In this document: positions 17,095-25,549 of the stretch, piece by piece
Layout of the letters: each line of letters begins with the position of its first letter
Numbering within the stretch: the stretch's first letter is position 1
Source of the DNA: Pseudomonas graminis
Lineage (GTDB): Bacteria; Pseudomonadota; Gammaproteobacteria; Pseudomonadales; Pseudomonadaceae
Direction of reading: 5' to 3'
DNA length: 64,000 bases
Assembly: GCF_001705435.1 (NCBI RefSeq)
Contig: NZ_MDEN01000065.1
Location: forward strand, 62,001 to 126,000
The notes under the pieces: generated by a model
What the model saw: only the letters and a program-made list of their open reading frames with translations
Databases searched by the model: none
What the model was told of the DNA's origin: nothing
Program-made: the position numbers and the translations under genes

Positions 17095-18369
17095 TTGAAA
17101 ATCACACGCGTCACCGTCACCCCGATTGCCTTCCGCGATCCGCCGTTGCTCAACGCCAGCGGCATCCACGAGCCCTTCGCCCTGCGCTCGATCATCGAAG
17201 TCGAAACCGACAACGGCTACCTCGGCCTCGGCGAAAGCTACGGCGATGCGCCGGCCCTGGCGATTCAACAGCAGTTGCAAAGCCAGTTGATCGGCATGGA
17301 CCCGTTCAACCTCAACCACTTGCGGGCGGTGGTCAACGCTACGGTGGCGGCTAACAAACCTGCTTCAATGGCGGGTGCCGAGCTGGCGCCGGGTTCTCAC
17401 GCCAGCAAAGCGGTGAGCAATGCCTATTCGGCGTTCGAAGTGGCGTTTCTCGATGTGCAGGCACGTTCAATGAATCTGCCGCTGGTTGACCTGCTGGGCG
17501 GTGCCGTTCGCGACCGCGTGCCGTTCAGCGCGTACCTGTTCTTCAAATACGCCCAACACGCCGATTCGCCCTACGCGCCAGACAGCTGGGGAGAAGCGCT
17601 AAGTGAAGAACAGATCGTCGCCCAGGCGCGGCGGATGATCGACGCCTACGGCTTCAAGAGCATCAAGCTGAAAGCCGGCGCGCTGGACCCGGAACACGAA
17701 GTGTCGTGCATCAAGGCGCTGAAAAAGGCCTTTCCCGGCTATCCGCTTCGCATCGACCCGAACGGTAACTGGTCCCTGGACACCTCGATCCGCATGGCCG
17801 AACTGCTCGGCGACGACCTGCAATACTACGAAGACCCGACGCCCGGGCTGGACGGCATGGCCGAACTGCATAAACGTACCGGCCTGCCGCTGGCGACCAA
17901 CATGGTCGTCACCGACTTCGACGAATTCCGCCGCAGCGTCGCGCTGAACAGCGTGCAGATCGTCCTCGCCGACCACCATTACTGGGGCGGCCTGCGCGAC
18001 ACCCAGGCGCTGGCAAAAATGTGCGACACCTTCGGCCTCGGCGTCTCCATGCACTCCAACTCCCACCTGGGCATTAGCCTCATGGCCATGACCCACGTCG
18101 CCGCCGCCGTCCCCAACCTCGACTTCGCCTGCGACACCCACTACCCGTGGCAAGAACCGGACGAAGAGGTCATCAAAGGCGGCAAACTCCCCATCATCGA
18201 CGGCTGCGTCCACCTCACCCGCGAGCCCGGGTTGGGACTGGAGCTGGACTACGACCAGCTGGGCAAACTCAACGACCAATATCTAACGTGCGGCATTCGC
18301 CAGCGTGACGACGTGCGGCAAATGCAGAAATACAAACCGGAGTGGAAGGCGGTGAAGCCACGGTATTGA
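17095..18369 (+). CDS. gudD: Glucarate dehydratase-family enolase (acid-sugar dehydratase)
   Basis: 424 aa starting at TTG 17095 (GGGAG 8 nt upstream); the same TTG-after-CCGGGAG arrangement is used by the gene before it. Mandelate-racemase subgroup features are all visible. The KxK base sits in GFKSIKLKAG (~residue 185). The metal ligands fall in LRIDPNGNWS, YYEDPTPG and TNMVVTDFDEF. The Asp of VLADHHYWGG and the catalytic His in GVSMHSNSHLG follow. It removes water from D-glucarate (or L-idarate/galactarate) to give 5-keto-4-deoxyglucarate. The usual follow-up genes kdgD/garD are not here. Confidence 0.88.
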   Translation: MKITRVTVTPIAFRDPPLLNASGIHEPFALRSIIEVETDNGYLGLGESYGDAPALAIQQQLQSQLIGMDPFNLNHLRAVVNATVAANKPASMAGAELAPGSHASKAVSNAYSAFEVAFLDVQARSMNLPLVDLLGGAVRDRVPFSAYLFFKYAQHADSPYAPDSWGEALSEEQIVAQARRMIDAYGFKSIKLKAGALDPEHEVSCIKALKKAFPGYPLRIDPNGNWSLDTSIRMAELLGDDLQYYEDPTPGLDGMAELHKRTGLPLATNMVVTDFDEFRRSVALNSVQIVLADHHYWGGLRDTQALAKMCDTFGLGVSMHSNSHLGISLMAMTHVAAAVPNLDFACDTHYPWQEPDEEVIKGGKLPIIDGCVHLTREPGLGLELDYDQLGKLNDQYLTCGIRQRDDVRQMQKYKPEWKAVKPRY

Positions 18370-18983
18370 GGTTGGAGGGAGTCATTACCAGGGCGGGTCG
18401 GAAGCGAGACCAGACACAGACAGACCGGGGACAGATTAATTTACGGTGAAGCGTTGTAAATAAATCAGTCCCCTTTGGAAAGTCCCCTTTGGAAAAACCC
18501 GAAGATCCTCCAGTGCCGGATGTATCCCCACGCAGAGCGTGGGAACGATCAGCGTTGGGCAGCGAAATTTCCGTTGCCGTCACCGGCCTCTTCCCGGCTA
18601 AAGCCGGTCCCACTAAAAGACCGCACGCGCCCGTAGGACCGGCTTCAGCCGGGAAGCTCTTGATCTGCTCTTGATCTGCTCTTGATCTGCTCTTGATCTG
18701 CTCTTGATCTGCTCTTGATCTGCTTTTGATCTTCCTGCGCAGAAGGTCCAGACACCGCCAATCGCGACTTTGGTGCAGGCCGAACGTAGACGACGCGGAG
18801 TGGGCCGAGCCGCATGGATGCGGCGAGAGCGCCGTCAGGACATGGATGTCCGTTCGGCGCGGGCCCACGGAGCGTCGTCGGAGTGAGGGAACCCGACGAA
18901 GTCGGGCCAAGCCGAGAGCAGGCACTTTTGGTTACTTTTAGTGCTTTTTAAAAGTAACTCGCCGAAGGCGAAACAGTCTGCCC
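18370..18983. repeat. Repeat-rich intergenic region
   Basis: No credible gene in 614 bp. In order it holds an inverted pair GGGGACAG...GTCCCC with AT-rich inner arms (18427-18473), a CCCACGC-N3-GCGTGGG hairpin (18527-18543), two inverted REPs (~18591-18613 and 18632-18656), an 11-bp tandem repeat (18658-18734) and a ~250-bp GC-rich mosaic with GGACATGGATGTCC and a GTTACTTTTA/TAAAAGTAAC stem (~18735-18985). Confidence 0.85.
18658..18734. repeat. 11-bp tandem repeat, six perfect copies plus one degenerate
   Basis: TCTTGATCTGC is repeated head to tail six times without mismatch (18658-18723), then once as TTTTGATCTTC. The unit is not a multiple of three and lies outside genes, so it is a likely polymerase-slippage locus. 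Confidence 0.95.
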
Positions 18984-19790
18984 CTAGGCAGACGCTTGTG
19001 ATTCTGGCGCCCTCAGCCTTAGCAGACGAGCCCCGTCAAACGGATCAACCAACCAATGCCCCCGCACCCCAAACACGTCACCCAACAGCTCCGGCGACAA
19101 CACATCAAACGGCGACCCCAGCGCCACCAAACGCCCGCCATCCATCACCGCCAGACGATCACACCCCAACGCCTGATTCAAATCATGCAACGCCACCACC
19201 GTCGTCACCGGCAACTGCTGAACCAACCGCAAAATCGACAACTGCTGCTGAATATCCAAATGATTCGTCGGCTCATCCAGCAACAACACCTGCGGCCGCT
19301 GCGCCAGCGCCCGCGCAATATGCCCGCGCTGCTGCTCCCCGCCCGACAACGTATGCCACGCCCGATGCGCCAGGTGCTGCAAACTCACATCCGCCAACGC
19401 CTGCGCCACAATCCGGTCATCAACCTCACCCCACGGCGCCAGCGCCGACAGCCACGGCGTACGGCCCAGCTCAACCGCCTGCAACAGACTGATCGAATCA
19501 CCCGTCTGCGCATGCTGCTCCACCACCGCCACCTGCCGCGCAATGTCTCGCCGGCTCAACGCCGACAAGCGCTGCCCACCCAGGCGAACGTCGCCCTGGG
19601 ACGGCGTTTGAATCCCCGCCAGCAACTTCAGCAGCGTCGACTTCCCCGAGCCATTGGGCCCGACGACCCCCAGGTTTTCCCCCGGCCGAATCGCCAGGCT
19701 TACCCCGCTGAGCAGTGGCGCGCCCTTGACCGAGTAACTCAGGTCGCTGCCTTCGAGCATGGCGCCGGACACCTCCTGACGCGCGTTCAT
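18984..19790 (-). CDS. Vitamin B12/siderophore ABC transporter ATP-binding protein (BtuD-like)
   Basis: 268 aa. Walker A is VVGPNGSGKSTLL, signature LSGGEQQRGHIARAL, Walker B QVLLLDEPTNHLD, and the switch His is in VVALHDLNQAL. The start at 19790 overlaps the permease stop as ATGA; an internal ATG at 19760 is possible but less well placed. FecE/BtuD/FhuC class. It powers import with the upstream permease and binding protein. The cobalamin riboswitch at the head of the operon points to corrinoid or cobalt-linked uptake. Confidence 0.9.
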   Translation of the reverse strand: MNARQEVSGAMLEGSDLSYSVKGAPLLSGVSLAIRPGENLGVVGPNGSGKSTLLKLLAGIQTPSQGDVRLGGQRLSALSRRDIARQVAVVEQHAQTGDSISLLQAVELGRTPWLSALAPWGEVDDRIVAQALADVSLQHLAHRAWHTLSGGEQQRGHIARALAQRPQVLLLDEPTNHLDIQQQLSILRLVQQLPVTTVVALHDLNQALGCDRLAVMDGGRLVALGSPFDVLSPELLGDVFGVRGHWLVDPFDGARLLRLRAPESQASA

Positions 19791-20833
19791 CGAGGACGAT
19801 TCCCGCGGACCAGAATCATGGCAAACACCGGCGCGCCCACCAGCGCCGTGATGACCCCGATCGGCAACACCTGACCCTTGATCAAGGTGCGCGACAGCAC
19901 ATCGGCGGCAATCATGAACAGCGCGCCGATCAGGGCGCTCAAGGGCAGCAACCGGGCATGGCGCACGCCCGCCACCAGGCGCACCGCATGGGGAATCACC
20001 AGACCGACGAAGCCGATGGAGCCGACAATCGACACCATCACCGCCGTCATCAGTGCGGCGGTGAGGATCAGCACCGCCTGCACCCGGCGCACCGGAATGC
20101 CCAGGGACGCGGCCGAATCGCTGCCAAACGTGAACGCATCCAGCGCGCGCCGATGCCACAGGCACACCAGCAAACCGAGGACCACGACCGGCACCGACAG
20201 CGCCACCGACGACCAGCGCACGCCGCTGAGATTGCCCAGCAGCCAGAACATGATCCCGCGGGCCTGCTCGGCATTGGCCGACTTGGTGATCAGGAAGGAC
20301 GTCAGGGCGTTGAACAGCTGGGACCCGGCAATGCCCGCCAGGATGATCTGGCCCGCAGCGGTCTGGCCCCGAGAGGAGCGGGCGAGCAGGGCGACCAGCG
20401 CAAAGGCGGCAATCGCCCCGGCAAATGCGCCGGTGGACAGGGAGATCGTCCCGGCACCGATGCCGATGATCGCCACCAAGACCGCGCCGGTTGAAGCACC
20501 GGCAGAAATGCCCAGCAAGTAGGGGTCGGCCAAGGGGTTGCGCAGCAGCGATTGCAAAACTACGCCCGACACCGCCAGCCCTGCACCGCAGGTGGCGGCA
20601 ACGATGGCCCGGGTCAGGCGGTAATTCCAGACGATGCCCTCGTCGATCGGGTCGAGGGGAAAACCCGCGGCCCACAGCTTGTTCGCCAGCACCTGAACGA
20701 TCACCGGCAGGCTGATCGACGTCTCGCCGATCGCCACGCCCGCGAGCACCGCCAACGCCAGTAATGCGATGGCCCAAGCGCCATGCCCGAAGATGCGGAC
20801 GACGCTCGACCGGAGCATGCCGACAGACGTCAT
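19787..20833 (-). CDS. FecCD-family permease (BtuC-like)
   Basis: 348 aa, highly hydrophobic, about ten membrane segments. Conserved FecCD stretches include NYRLTRAIVAATCGAGLAVSG, LLRNPLADPYLLGISAGA, GNLSGVRWSSV and GFVGLVIPHAVRL before the coupling helix. ATGA overlaps with both neighbours show a tightly coupled F-C-D operon. It forms the inner-membrane channel for the corrinoid-type substrate. Confidence 0.92.
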   Translation of the reverse strand: MTSVGMLRSSVVRIFGHGAWAIALLALAVLAGVAIGETSISLPVIVQVLANKLWAAGFPLDPIDEGIVWNYRLTRAIVAATCGAGLAVSGVVLQSLLRNPLADPYLLGISAGASTGAVLVAIIGIGAGTISLSTGAFAGAIAAFALVALLARSSRGQTAAGQIILAGIAGSQLFNALTSFLITKSANAEQARGIMFWLLGNLSGVRWSSVALSVPVVVLGLLVCLWHRRALDAFTFGSDSAASLGIPVRRVQAVLILTAALMTAVMVSIVGSIGFVGLVIPHAVRLVAGVRHARLLPLSALIGALFMIAADVLSRTLIKGQVLPIGVITALVGAPVFAMILVRGNRPR

Positions 20834-21831
20834 GGCGCGAGAGTGGCCCCGGCCAGCTGTTCGATACCGTCAAACAGCCGCACGCTGGACTCCATGGCGC
20901 TGGCGTCCATGATCACGATGCGATTGTTTTTCACTGCATCCATATTGCGGGTGACCGGATCAGAGCGGAGGAAGGCCAGCTTCTTTTCGTGATCGTCGGC
21001 CGGGAAGCGGCGACGGTCCATGCGTGCGATGACCAGCACGGTCGGGTTGGCCTTGGCGATGGTTTCCCAGCCCACGGTCGGCCATTCCTCATCGGAGTCG
21101 ATGACGTTGCGCATGCCGAGGGTGTCGAGCATGAAGTTGGGAATGCCCTTGCGCCCGGCCACGTACGGATCGACGTTGATGTCAGGGCTGGAAAACCAGA
21201 ACACCGCCGAGACGGGTGGGTTGGCATGGGCTTTTGCCTGCGCCACAGCTTTGGCCAGCCGCCCCTGATAATCCGCGATCAGGTGCTCGCCACGGTCTTG
21301 CACATCGAAGATCTGCGCCAGCTGACCGAGGCTTTTGTACAGCGTTTCGATGCGGAAGGCTTCGAGGCGCGTGCCGTCGGCGCCGACCCGGTTGTTCTTG
21401 CCCTCGCAATCGGAGGGCAGGATGTAGGTGGAAATGCCTAAATCGCGAAACTGCTCGCGGGTGCCGACCGCGCCCTGTGGGCCGACCATCCACTCAAACT
21501 GCACCGGGACGAAATCCGGGCGTTTGCCGATCACCGATTCGAAGCTCGGCGCATTGTCGGCCAGGCGCTCGATGCCGTCGTTGAGGGTTTGGTACTGGGG
21601 CAGGACGGGGTTGAACCACAGTGACGTGCCCACGACCTTCGGGCCCAGGCCAAGGGCATAGAGCATTTCGGTGGCGGCCTGGCCGATGGTCACGGTTTTC
21701 TGCGGCGCGTGGTTGAACGTCAGCGCTTCGCCACAGTTGTCCACGGTCAAGGGGTAGGCCGTCGACGCCGCGAGCGCGGCGGTGGGCAAGGTCAGCGTGA
21801 CGAACAGGGCGGCGAGGCGGCGCAGCGGCAT
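20830..21831 (-). CDS. ABC transporter substrate-binding protein (BtuF-like)
   Basis: 333 aa from ATG 21831 (GGAG upstream), beginning with the signal peptide MPLRRLAALFVTLTLPTAALAA, cleaved after the AxA. The frame stays open to 21966 but that part is leader RNA. TroA-type fold: KTVTIGQAATEMLYALGLGPKVVGTSLWF in lobe 1, and EWPTVGWETIAKANPTVLVIARM in lobe 2. First gene of the importer operon. A cobalamin riboswitch upstream suggests repression by adenosylcobalamin. Confidence 0.9.
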   Translation of the reverse strand: MPLRRLAALFVTLTLPTAALAASTAYPLTVDNCGEALTFNHAPQKTVTIGQAATEMLYALGLGPKVVGTSLWFNPVLPQYQTLNDGIERLADNAPSFESVIGKRPDFVPVQFEWMVGPQGAVGTREQFRDLGISTYILPSDCEGKNNRVGADGTRLEAFRIETLYKSLGQLAQIFDVQDRGEHLIADYQGRLAKAVAQAKAHANPPVSAVFWFSSPDINVDPYVAGRKGIPNFMLDTLGMRNVIDSDEEWPTVGWETIAKANPTVLVIARMDRRRFPADDHEKKLAFLRSDPVTRNMDAVKNNRIVIMDASAMESSVRLFDGIEQLAGATLAP

Positions 21832-21984
21832 GAACAGCGATCTCCAGAAAGCCTGATTGCTTGGCGAAGCAGGCGCTGGAAAGTCCATCCCGGCAGGCGC
21901 CCTGAAAGTGGGGGCGCGCACAGCGTGCGCGAAACGACGCACGAACGGGAGTCCTTCCCCGGACACCCCGCCGGTGAATGAATA

Positions 21985-22150
21985 TGCTGGCCGGCAGGTC
22001 TCCTGACTGGCGCTTCATTGCCATGCTTCGGCCTTCCCGGGGTGACCCAGTGGCAAACAGGAAGCAGGGCTCGGCGCCTACAGTTGCGGGGACAGTTCCG
22101 TTTGAGCGCGATGACGCGCCCGGGATTCCCTATTAATTCCGAGTGGAAAC
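21985..22150 (-). ncRNA. Cobalamin riboswitch
   Basis: Read on the minus strand, the leader shows the conserved order AGGGAATCC, GGAACTGTCCCCGCAACTG, GCCACTGGG, CCGGGAAGGC and the B12 box AGTCAGGAGACCTGCC (21993-22008). It ends about 155 nt before the binding-protein start; the expression platform lies in between. The boundaries are approximate. Confidence 0.93.
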
Positions 22151-22253
22151 CGGCGGCGGGGATACTAAACGATTCGGCGGGTGGAGGCGAATGCGGCGGT
22201 GGTGTGCCGGAGATGTATTGGCACCTCGCAGTAACTGGACGGACGCAACACCT

Positions 22254-22345
22254 GTGGGAGTGAGCTTGCTCACGAAGAGGCGGTACATTCACTTGATCTT
22301 CAGCGGCTGGAATGCCGTCTTCGCGAGCAAGCTCGCTCCCACAAG
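22254..22345. repeat. REP-type inverted pair (GGGAGCGAGCTTGCTC family)
   Basis: GTGGGAGTGAGCTTGCTCACGAAG and, ~60 bp later, its inverted partner CTTCGCGAGCAAGCTCGCTCCCAC form a BIME-like unit between the riboswitch region and the racemase gene. It is a different REP family from the GGACCGGCTTTAGCC type. Confidence 0.85.
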
Positions 22346-22389
22346 GTATGTGTTTGCAGCGCCATCGGCGTGAGCTCAACACCACCGGC

Positions 22390-23112
22390 TTAGAGCTTAA
22401 ACGGCCAACCGACGATCTTCTTGGGCCGTGGCGTGGCGTAGGTCCGCACTTTGGAGGTCTTCAATCCCAGACGCACCAGCGATTCCGCCAGTGCCACCGC
22501 TGCGGTGACCCCATCCACCACCGGCACGCCCGCGCGTTCGCGGATGAGTTGATCCAGCCCGGCCATGCCGCCACAGCCCAGGCAGATCACCTCGGCCTTG
22601 TCCCGGTTCACCGCTTCGATGGCCTGCTCGACGATTGCCTCGACCGCACGCTCCGGCGATTCCTCCAGCTCCAGCACGCTCATGCCGCTGGCCCGCACCG
22701 AGGCGCAGCGCTCGTACACCCCGGCCAGCTTCAGGCGGTCTTCGATCAGCGGCACAGTGCGGTCCAGCGTGGTGACCACCGCGTATTTATGCCCCAGCAG
22801 CATCGCCAGGCTGGCCGCCGCTTCGGTGATGTCCACCACCGGCACGTCGAGCAGCTCCTGCAAACCTTCGCGGCCATGCTCGCCATAACCGGCCTGAATG
22901 ACCGCGTCATAAGGCCCTTCGTAGGACATGACCCGGTCCATCACCGCGATGGCCGCGAGGTAACTTTCAAAATTGCCTTCCACCGACTCGGCGCCGAAGC
23001 GCGGGGTCAGACCAATGATCTCGGTGCCGGGCGAGGCCACGCTGCGGGCCTGCTCGGCGATGGTCTCGGTCATGGATTCAGTGGTGTTGACGTTGACGAT
23101 CAGAATTCGCAT
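22390..23112 (-). CDS. Asp/Glu/hydantoin racemase-superfamily protein lacking the first catalytic Cys
   Basis: 240 aa from MRILIVNVNTTESMTETI (ATG 23112). The two-domain fold of hydantoin/allantoin racemases is clear, with NVNTTESMT at the N-terminus and ICLGCGGMAGL holding the second catalytic Cys (C180). At the place of the first Cys (family ACFGDPG) it reads AGYGEHG, giving Gly75. Arylmalonate decarboxylase has the same one-cysteine layout, so a racemase name is unsafe. It may be a decarboxylase or isomerase. It is followed on the same strand by nothing and preceded by the aldo/keto reductase gene, 60 bp away. Confidence 0.85.
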   Translation of the reverse strand: MRILIVNVNTTESMTETIAEQARSVASPGTEIIGLTPRFGAESVEGNFESYLAAIAVMDRVMSYEGPYDAVIQAGYGEHGREGLQELLDVPVVDITEAAASLAMLLGHKYAVVTTLDRTVPLIEDRLKLAGVYERCASVRASGMSVLELEESPERAVEAIVEQAIEAVNRDKAEVICLGCGGMAGLDQLIRERAGVPVVDGVTAAVALAESLVRLGLKTSKVRTYATPRPKKIVGWPFKL

Positions 23113-23172
23113 GGACGGATCTCGCGCAGGGAACAAAGCCGGGCGTCTGGCCCGGCGTCATTGGGCACGATA

Positions 23173-24168
23173 TCAGTCTTTGCCGGGGACCGGCGCCTGC
23201 AGGGCAATGAAGCCCTGATCGCGCATGGCTTGCCAGAAACCATCCGGCACCTGTGCGTTGAGCGCGGTAACGTCTTCGATGATCCGCGACGGCCGGCTCG
23301 CGCCTGGAATCACCGCTGCCACCAGCGGATTGGCGAGGACGAACTGCAGCGCTGCCGACTTGATGTCGACCTGATACTGCCGAGCGATTTCCTGGATGTG
23401 CGCCACTTTGTCGAGCATCGCCTGGGACGCTTCCTGATATTCGAAATGCTTGCCGCCCACCAGCACGCCGGAGCTGTAAGGCCCGCCGACGACGAACTCG
23501 GCGTTGTGCTGGCGGGCCTTGTCGAACAGCCGTTGCAGCGGCTGGTCATGGTCGAGAAGGGAATAACGACCGGCGAGCAGAAAGCCATCTGGCTGGGCTT
23601 CTTCCAGGTCCAAAGTCAGTTCGCACGGCTCGACGCGGTTGACGCCCAGGCCCCAGGCCTTGATCACGCCTTCTTCGCGCAGACGGGTGAGGGCGCGGAA
23701 AGCGCCGGTGCGAGCGATGTTGAAATGCTCGATCCAGGCATCGCCATGGGCGTCCTGGGCGACGTCGTGGACAAACACGATATCCAGTCGGTCGGTGTTC
23801 AGCCGTTTCAGGCTCGCTTCAATGGAACGCAACGTGGCGTCGGCGGAGTAGTCGGTGACAATCTTGTTTTTCAGGCCTTCGGCGAAAGGACCACTGCGCG
23901 TTTCGGTGTCGATCTCATCGGAAATCAGCCGGCCGACTTTGGTGCTCAAGGTGTACTGGTCGCGGGGGATGCCCGCCAGTGCCTTGCCCACCCGCTGCTC
24001 GGACAGGCCGGCGCCGTAGATGGGTGCGGTGTCGAAATAGCGGATGCCCTGGTCCCAGGCGGATTGAACGGTGGCTGCCGCTTCGTCTTCGTCAATGGTG
24101 CGAAACATGTTGCCCAAGGGCGCGGAGCCGAAGCCGAGGCGGCCGATGATCTTGTCGTGCAGACTCAT
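23173..24168 (-). CDS. Aldo/keto reductase, D-threo-aldose/L-fucose 1-dehydrogenase-like
   Basis: 331 aa, ATG 24168 with AGGAA upstream. AKR barrel with LGFGSAPLGNMF at the N-terminus and the catalytic Asp/Tyr in RYFDTAPIYGAGLSEQRVGKAL. The Lys is in STKVGRL and the His in DIVFVHDVAQDAH. The NADP-binding end is AAVIPGASRPSRIIED. This branch includes D-threo-aldose 1-dehydrogenase and pyridoxal 4-dehydrogenase. The sequence alone does not choose. Probably co-transcribed with the racemase homologue. Confidence 0.87.
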   Translation of the reverse strand: MSLHDKIIGRLGFGSAPLGNMFRTIDEDEAAATVQSAWDQGIRYFDTAPIYGAGLSEQRVGKALAGIPRDQYTLSTKVGRLISDEIDTETRSGPFAEGLKNKIVTDYSADATLRSIEASLKRLNTDRLDIVFVHDVAQDAHGDAWIEHFNIARTGAFRALTRLREEGVIKAWGLGVNRVEPCELTLDLEEAQPDGFLLAGRYSLLDHDQPLQRLFDKARQHNAEFVVGGPYSSGVLVGGKHFEYQEASQAMLDKVAHIQEIARQYQVDIKSAALQFVLANPLVAAVIPGASRPSRIIEDVTALNAQVPDGFWQAMRDQGFIALQAPVPGKD

Positions 24169-24394
24169 GGGGATTTTTTCCTGTGCGGTGAGGCGTGTCT
24201 GGATGCGCGGCTCATGACGCCGTCTTCGCCCGATAAGGAACAGCGCGACGAAAGCGGCGAGGCTTGTTTACTGACTGCTGATTGCCATAGGTGTTCTTGA
24301 TAGTGTCGATCGGTCTTGTTGCACCTGAGGCGCCTGCTAAGCTCCACGCATTGAATAGAGTCTTCAGCAAACCTACCGAAACGAGGAAACTGCC

Positions 24395-24559
24395 ATGCAA
24401 TCTCACTCCCCCGATGCTGCGCCGCTTGCACCGCACCCTGGGCATCAGCCCGATGAGCCGGAAACGGAACTCGATGCCGATATGGATCCGGGTAACGAAG
24501 ACCCGGGTTCCCAGTTTGATCGTGACGCCACGGTTCCCCTGATCGATCCGGATAAATGA
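24395..24559 (+). CDS. Small acidic hypothetical protein
   Basis: 54 aa, rich in D/E/P with a single ATG start and GAGGA 7 nt upstream. It begins MQSHSPDAAPLAPHPGHQ and ends TVPLIDPDK. Very acidic and probably disordered, with an aspartate-rich middle. It lies alone between the convergent-oriented neighbours. Good ribosome site and native codon use favour a real gene, but no family is recognised. Confidence 0.45.
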   Translation: MQSHSPDAAPLAPHPGHQPDEPETELDADMDPGNEDPGSQFDRDATVPLIDPDK

Positions 24560-24571
24560 CGGCGTAGCTCA

Positions 24572-25372
24572 TTACAGATGCACTTCGACCGCCAGCGGCA
24601 GGTGATCGGACAAATGCGTCCACGGCCGCGTGCCGAGGATTTTCGGGTGGTGGCTGGTGGCGTTGCGCAAATAGATACGGTCAAGGCGCAGCATCGGGAA
24701 GCGCGCCGGATAGGTCTTCGCCAACCGCCCCTGACTGCGCTCGAAGGCTTCGTGGAGGTAGCCGCAGCGCTGCAGGCGCTTGTTGCCCTGCAGCTGCCAG
24801 TCGTTGAAATCGCCGGCGATGACCACCGGGGCGTCCTCGGGCAGGGAGTCAAGCAGGTCGCAGAGCAGGTTCAGCTGCAATTGCCGATGGCTCTCCAACA
24901 GGCTGAGGTGCACACAAATCGCATGGACTTCCGCATGCCCCGGCACCTGCAGCACGCAATGCAAGAGGCCGCGGCGCTCCGGCCCGGTGATGGAAATGTC
25001 CAGATTGCGGTAATGCAGGATCGGGTATTTGGACAGCAGCGCGTTGCCGTGGTGACCGTCGGGGTAGACCGCGTTGCGGCCATAGGCGAAGTCCGTCCAC
25101 ATGCTGTCGGCGAGAAATTCGTAGTGCGGCGTGTCGGGCCAGTCTTCGTACTTGGCGGCATGGCGGTCATGCCCGCCGAGGACTTCCTGGAGAAACACCA
25201 GATCGGCACCGGTGCTGCGCACGGCCTCACGCAATTCCGGCAGGATGAAACGCCGGTTCAGTGCAGTGAAGCCCTTGTGGGTGTTCACGGTCAGCACGCG
25301 CAGTTTGTGGACTTCGCGCAACGTGGCCGGGTCCGGAGGGATAGCGTTCGAGCCAGAGGGGTCGTGGGTCAC
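24572..25372 (-). CDS. Endonuclease/exonuclease/phosphatase-family protein
   Basis: 266 aa, EEP fold. Motifs in order: LTVNTHKGF, LVFLQEV (metal Glu), HGNALLSKYPIL, VHLSLLESHRQLQ, VIAGDFNDW and the terminal SDHLPLAVEV (catalytic His). No signal peptide or membrane anchor is seen. Such stand-alone proteins are metal-dependent phosphodiesterases of unknown substrate. In Pseudomonas a homologue often lies next to a cardiolipin synthase gene, which is absent here. Confidence 0.88.
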   Translation of the reverse strand: MTHDPSGSNAIPPDPATLREVHKLRVLTVNTHKGFTALNRRFILPELREAVRSTGADLVFLQEVLGGHDRHAAKYEDWPDTPHYEFLADSMWTDFAYGRNAVYPDGHHGNALLSKYPILHYRNLDISITGPERRGLLHCVLQVPGHAEVHAICVHLSLLESHRQLQLNLLCDLLDSLPEDAPVVIAGDFNDWQLQGNKRLQRCGYLHEAFERSQGRLAKTYPARFPMLRLDRIYLRNATSHHPKILGTRPWTHLSDHLPLAVEVHL

Positions 25373-25438
25373 GCCCTCACTCCTGTTCGGGGGATGTGCT
25401 ATTCCGACCGGGACGCGAGGCGGCAGTTCAGCTTTTAG

Positions 25439-25532
25439 GTGGGACCGGCTCTAGCCGGGGGATTTCAACAGCCATTTAGTGGCATGATCGCCGGCCGCTT
25501 CCCTCTGTAGGACCGGCTTTAGCCGGGAAGCC
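25439..25532. repeat. Two REP palindromes, same orientation
   Basis: GGACCGGCTCTAGCCGG (~25440-25458) and GTAGGACCGGCTTTAGCCGGGAAG (~25507-25530), between the EEP and MFS genes. Confidence 0.8.
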
Positions 25533-25549
25533 GTTATACCGCGCGTTCT

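Noticed and set aside
18658..18734. Possible CRISPR array
   Set aside because: Units are 11 bp with no spacers and no cas genes.
19791..20873. ATPase frame open upstream through the permease gene, suggesting a fusion
   Set aside because: The upstream part is an off-frame reading of the permease; the ATGA overlap gives the true ATPase start.
22312..24300. 662-codon open frame on the plus strand
   Set aside because: Antisense to the racemase homologue and aldo/keto reductase, both of which have full motif sets.
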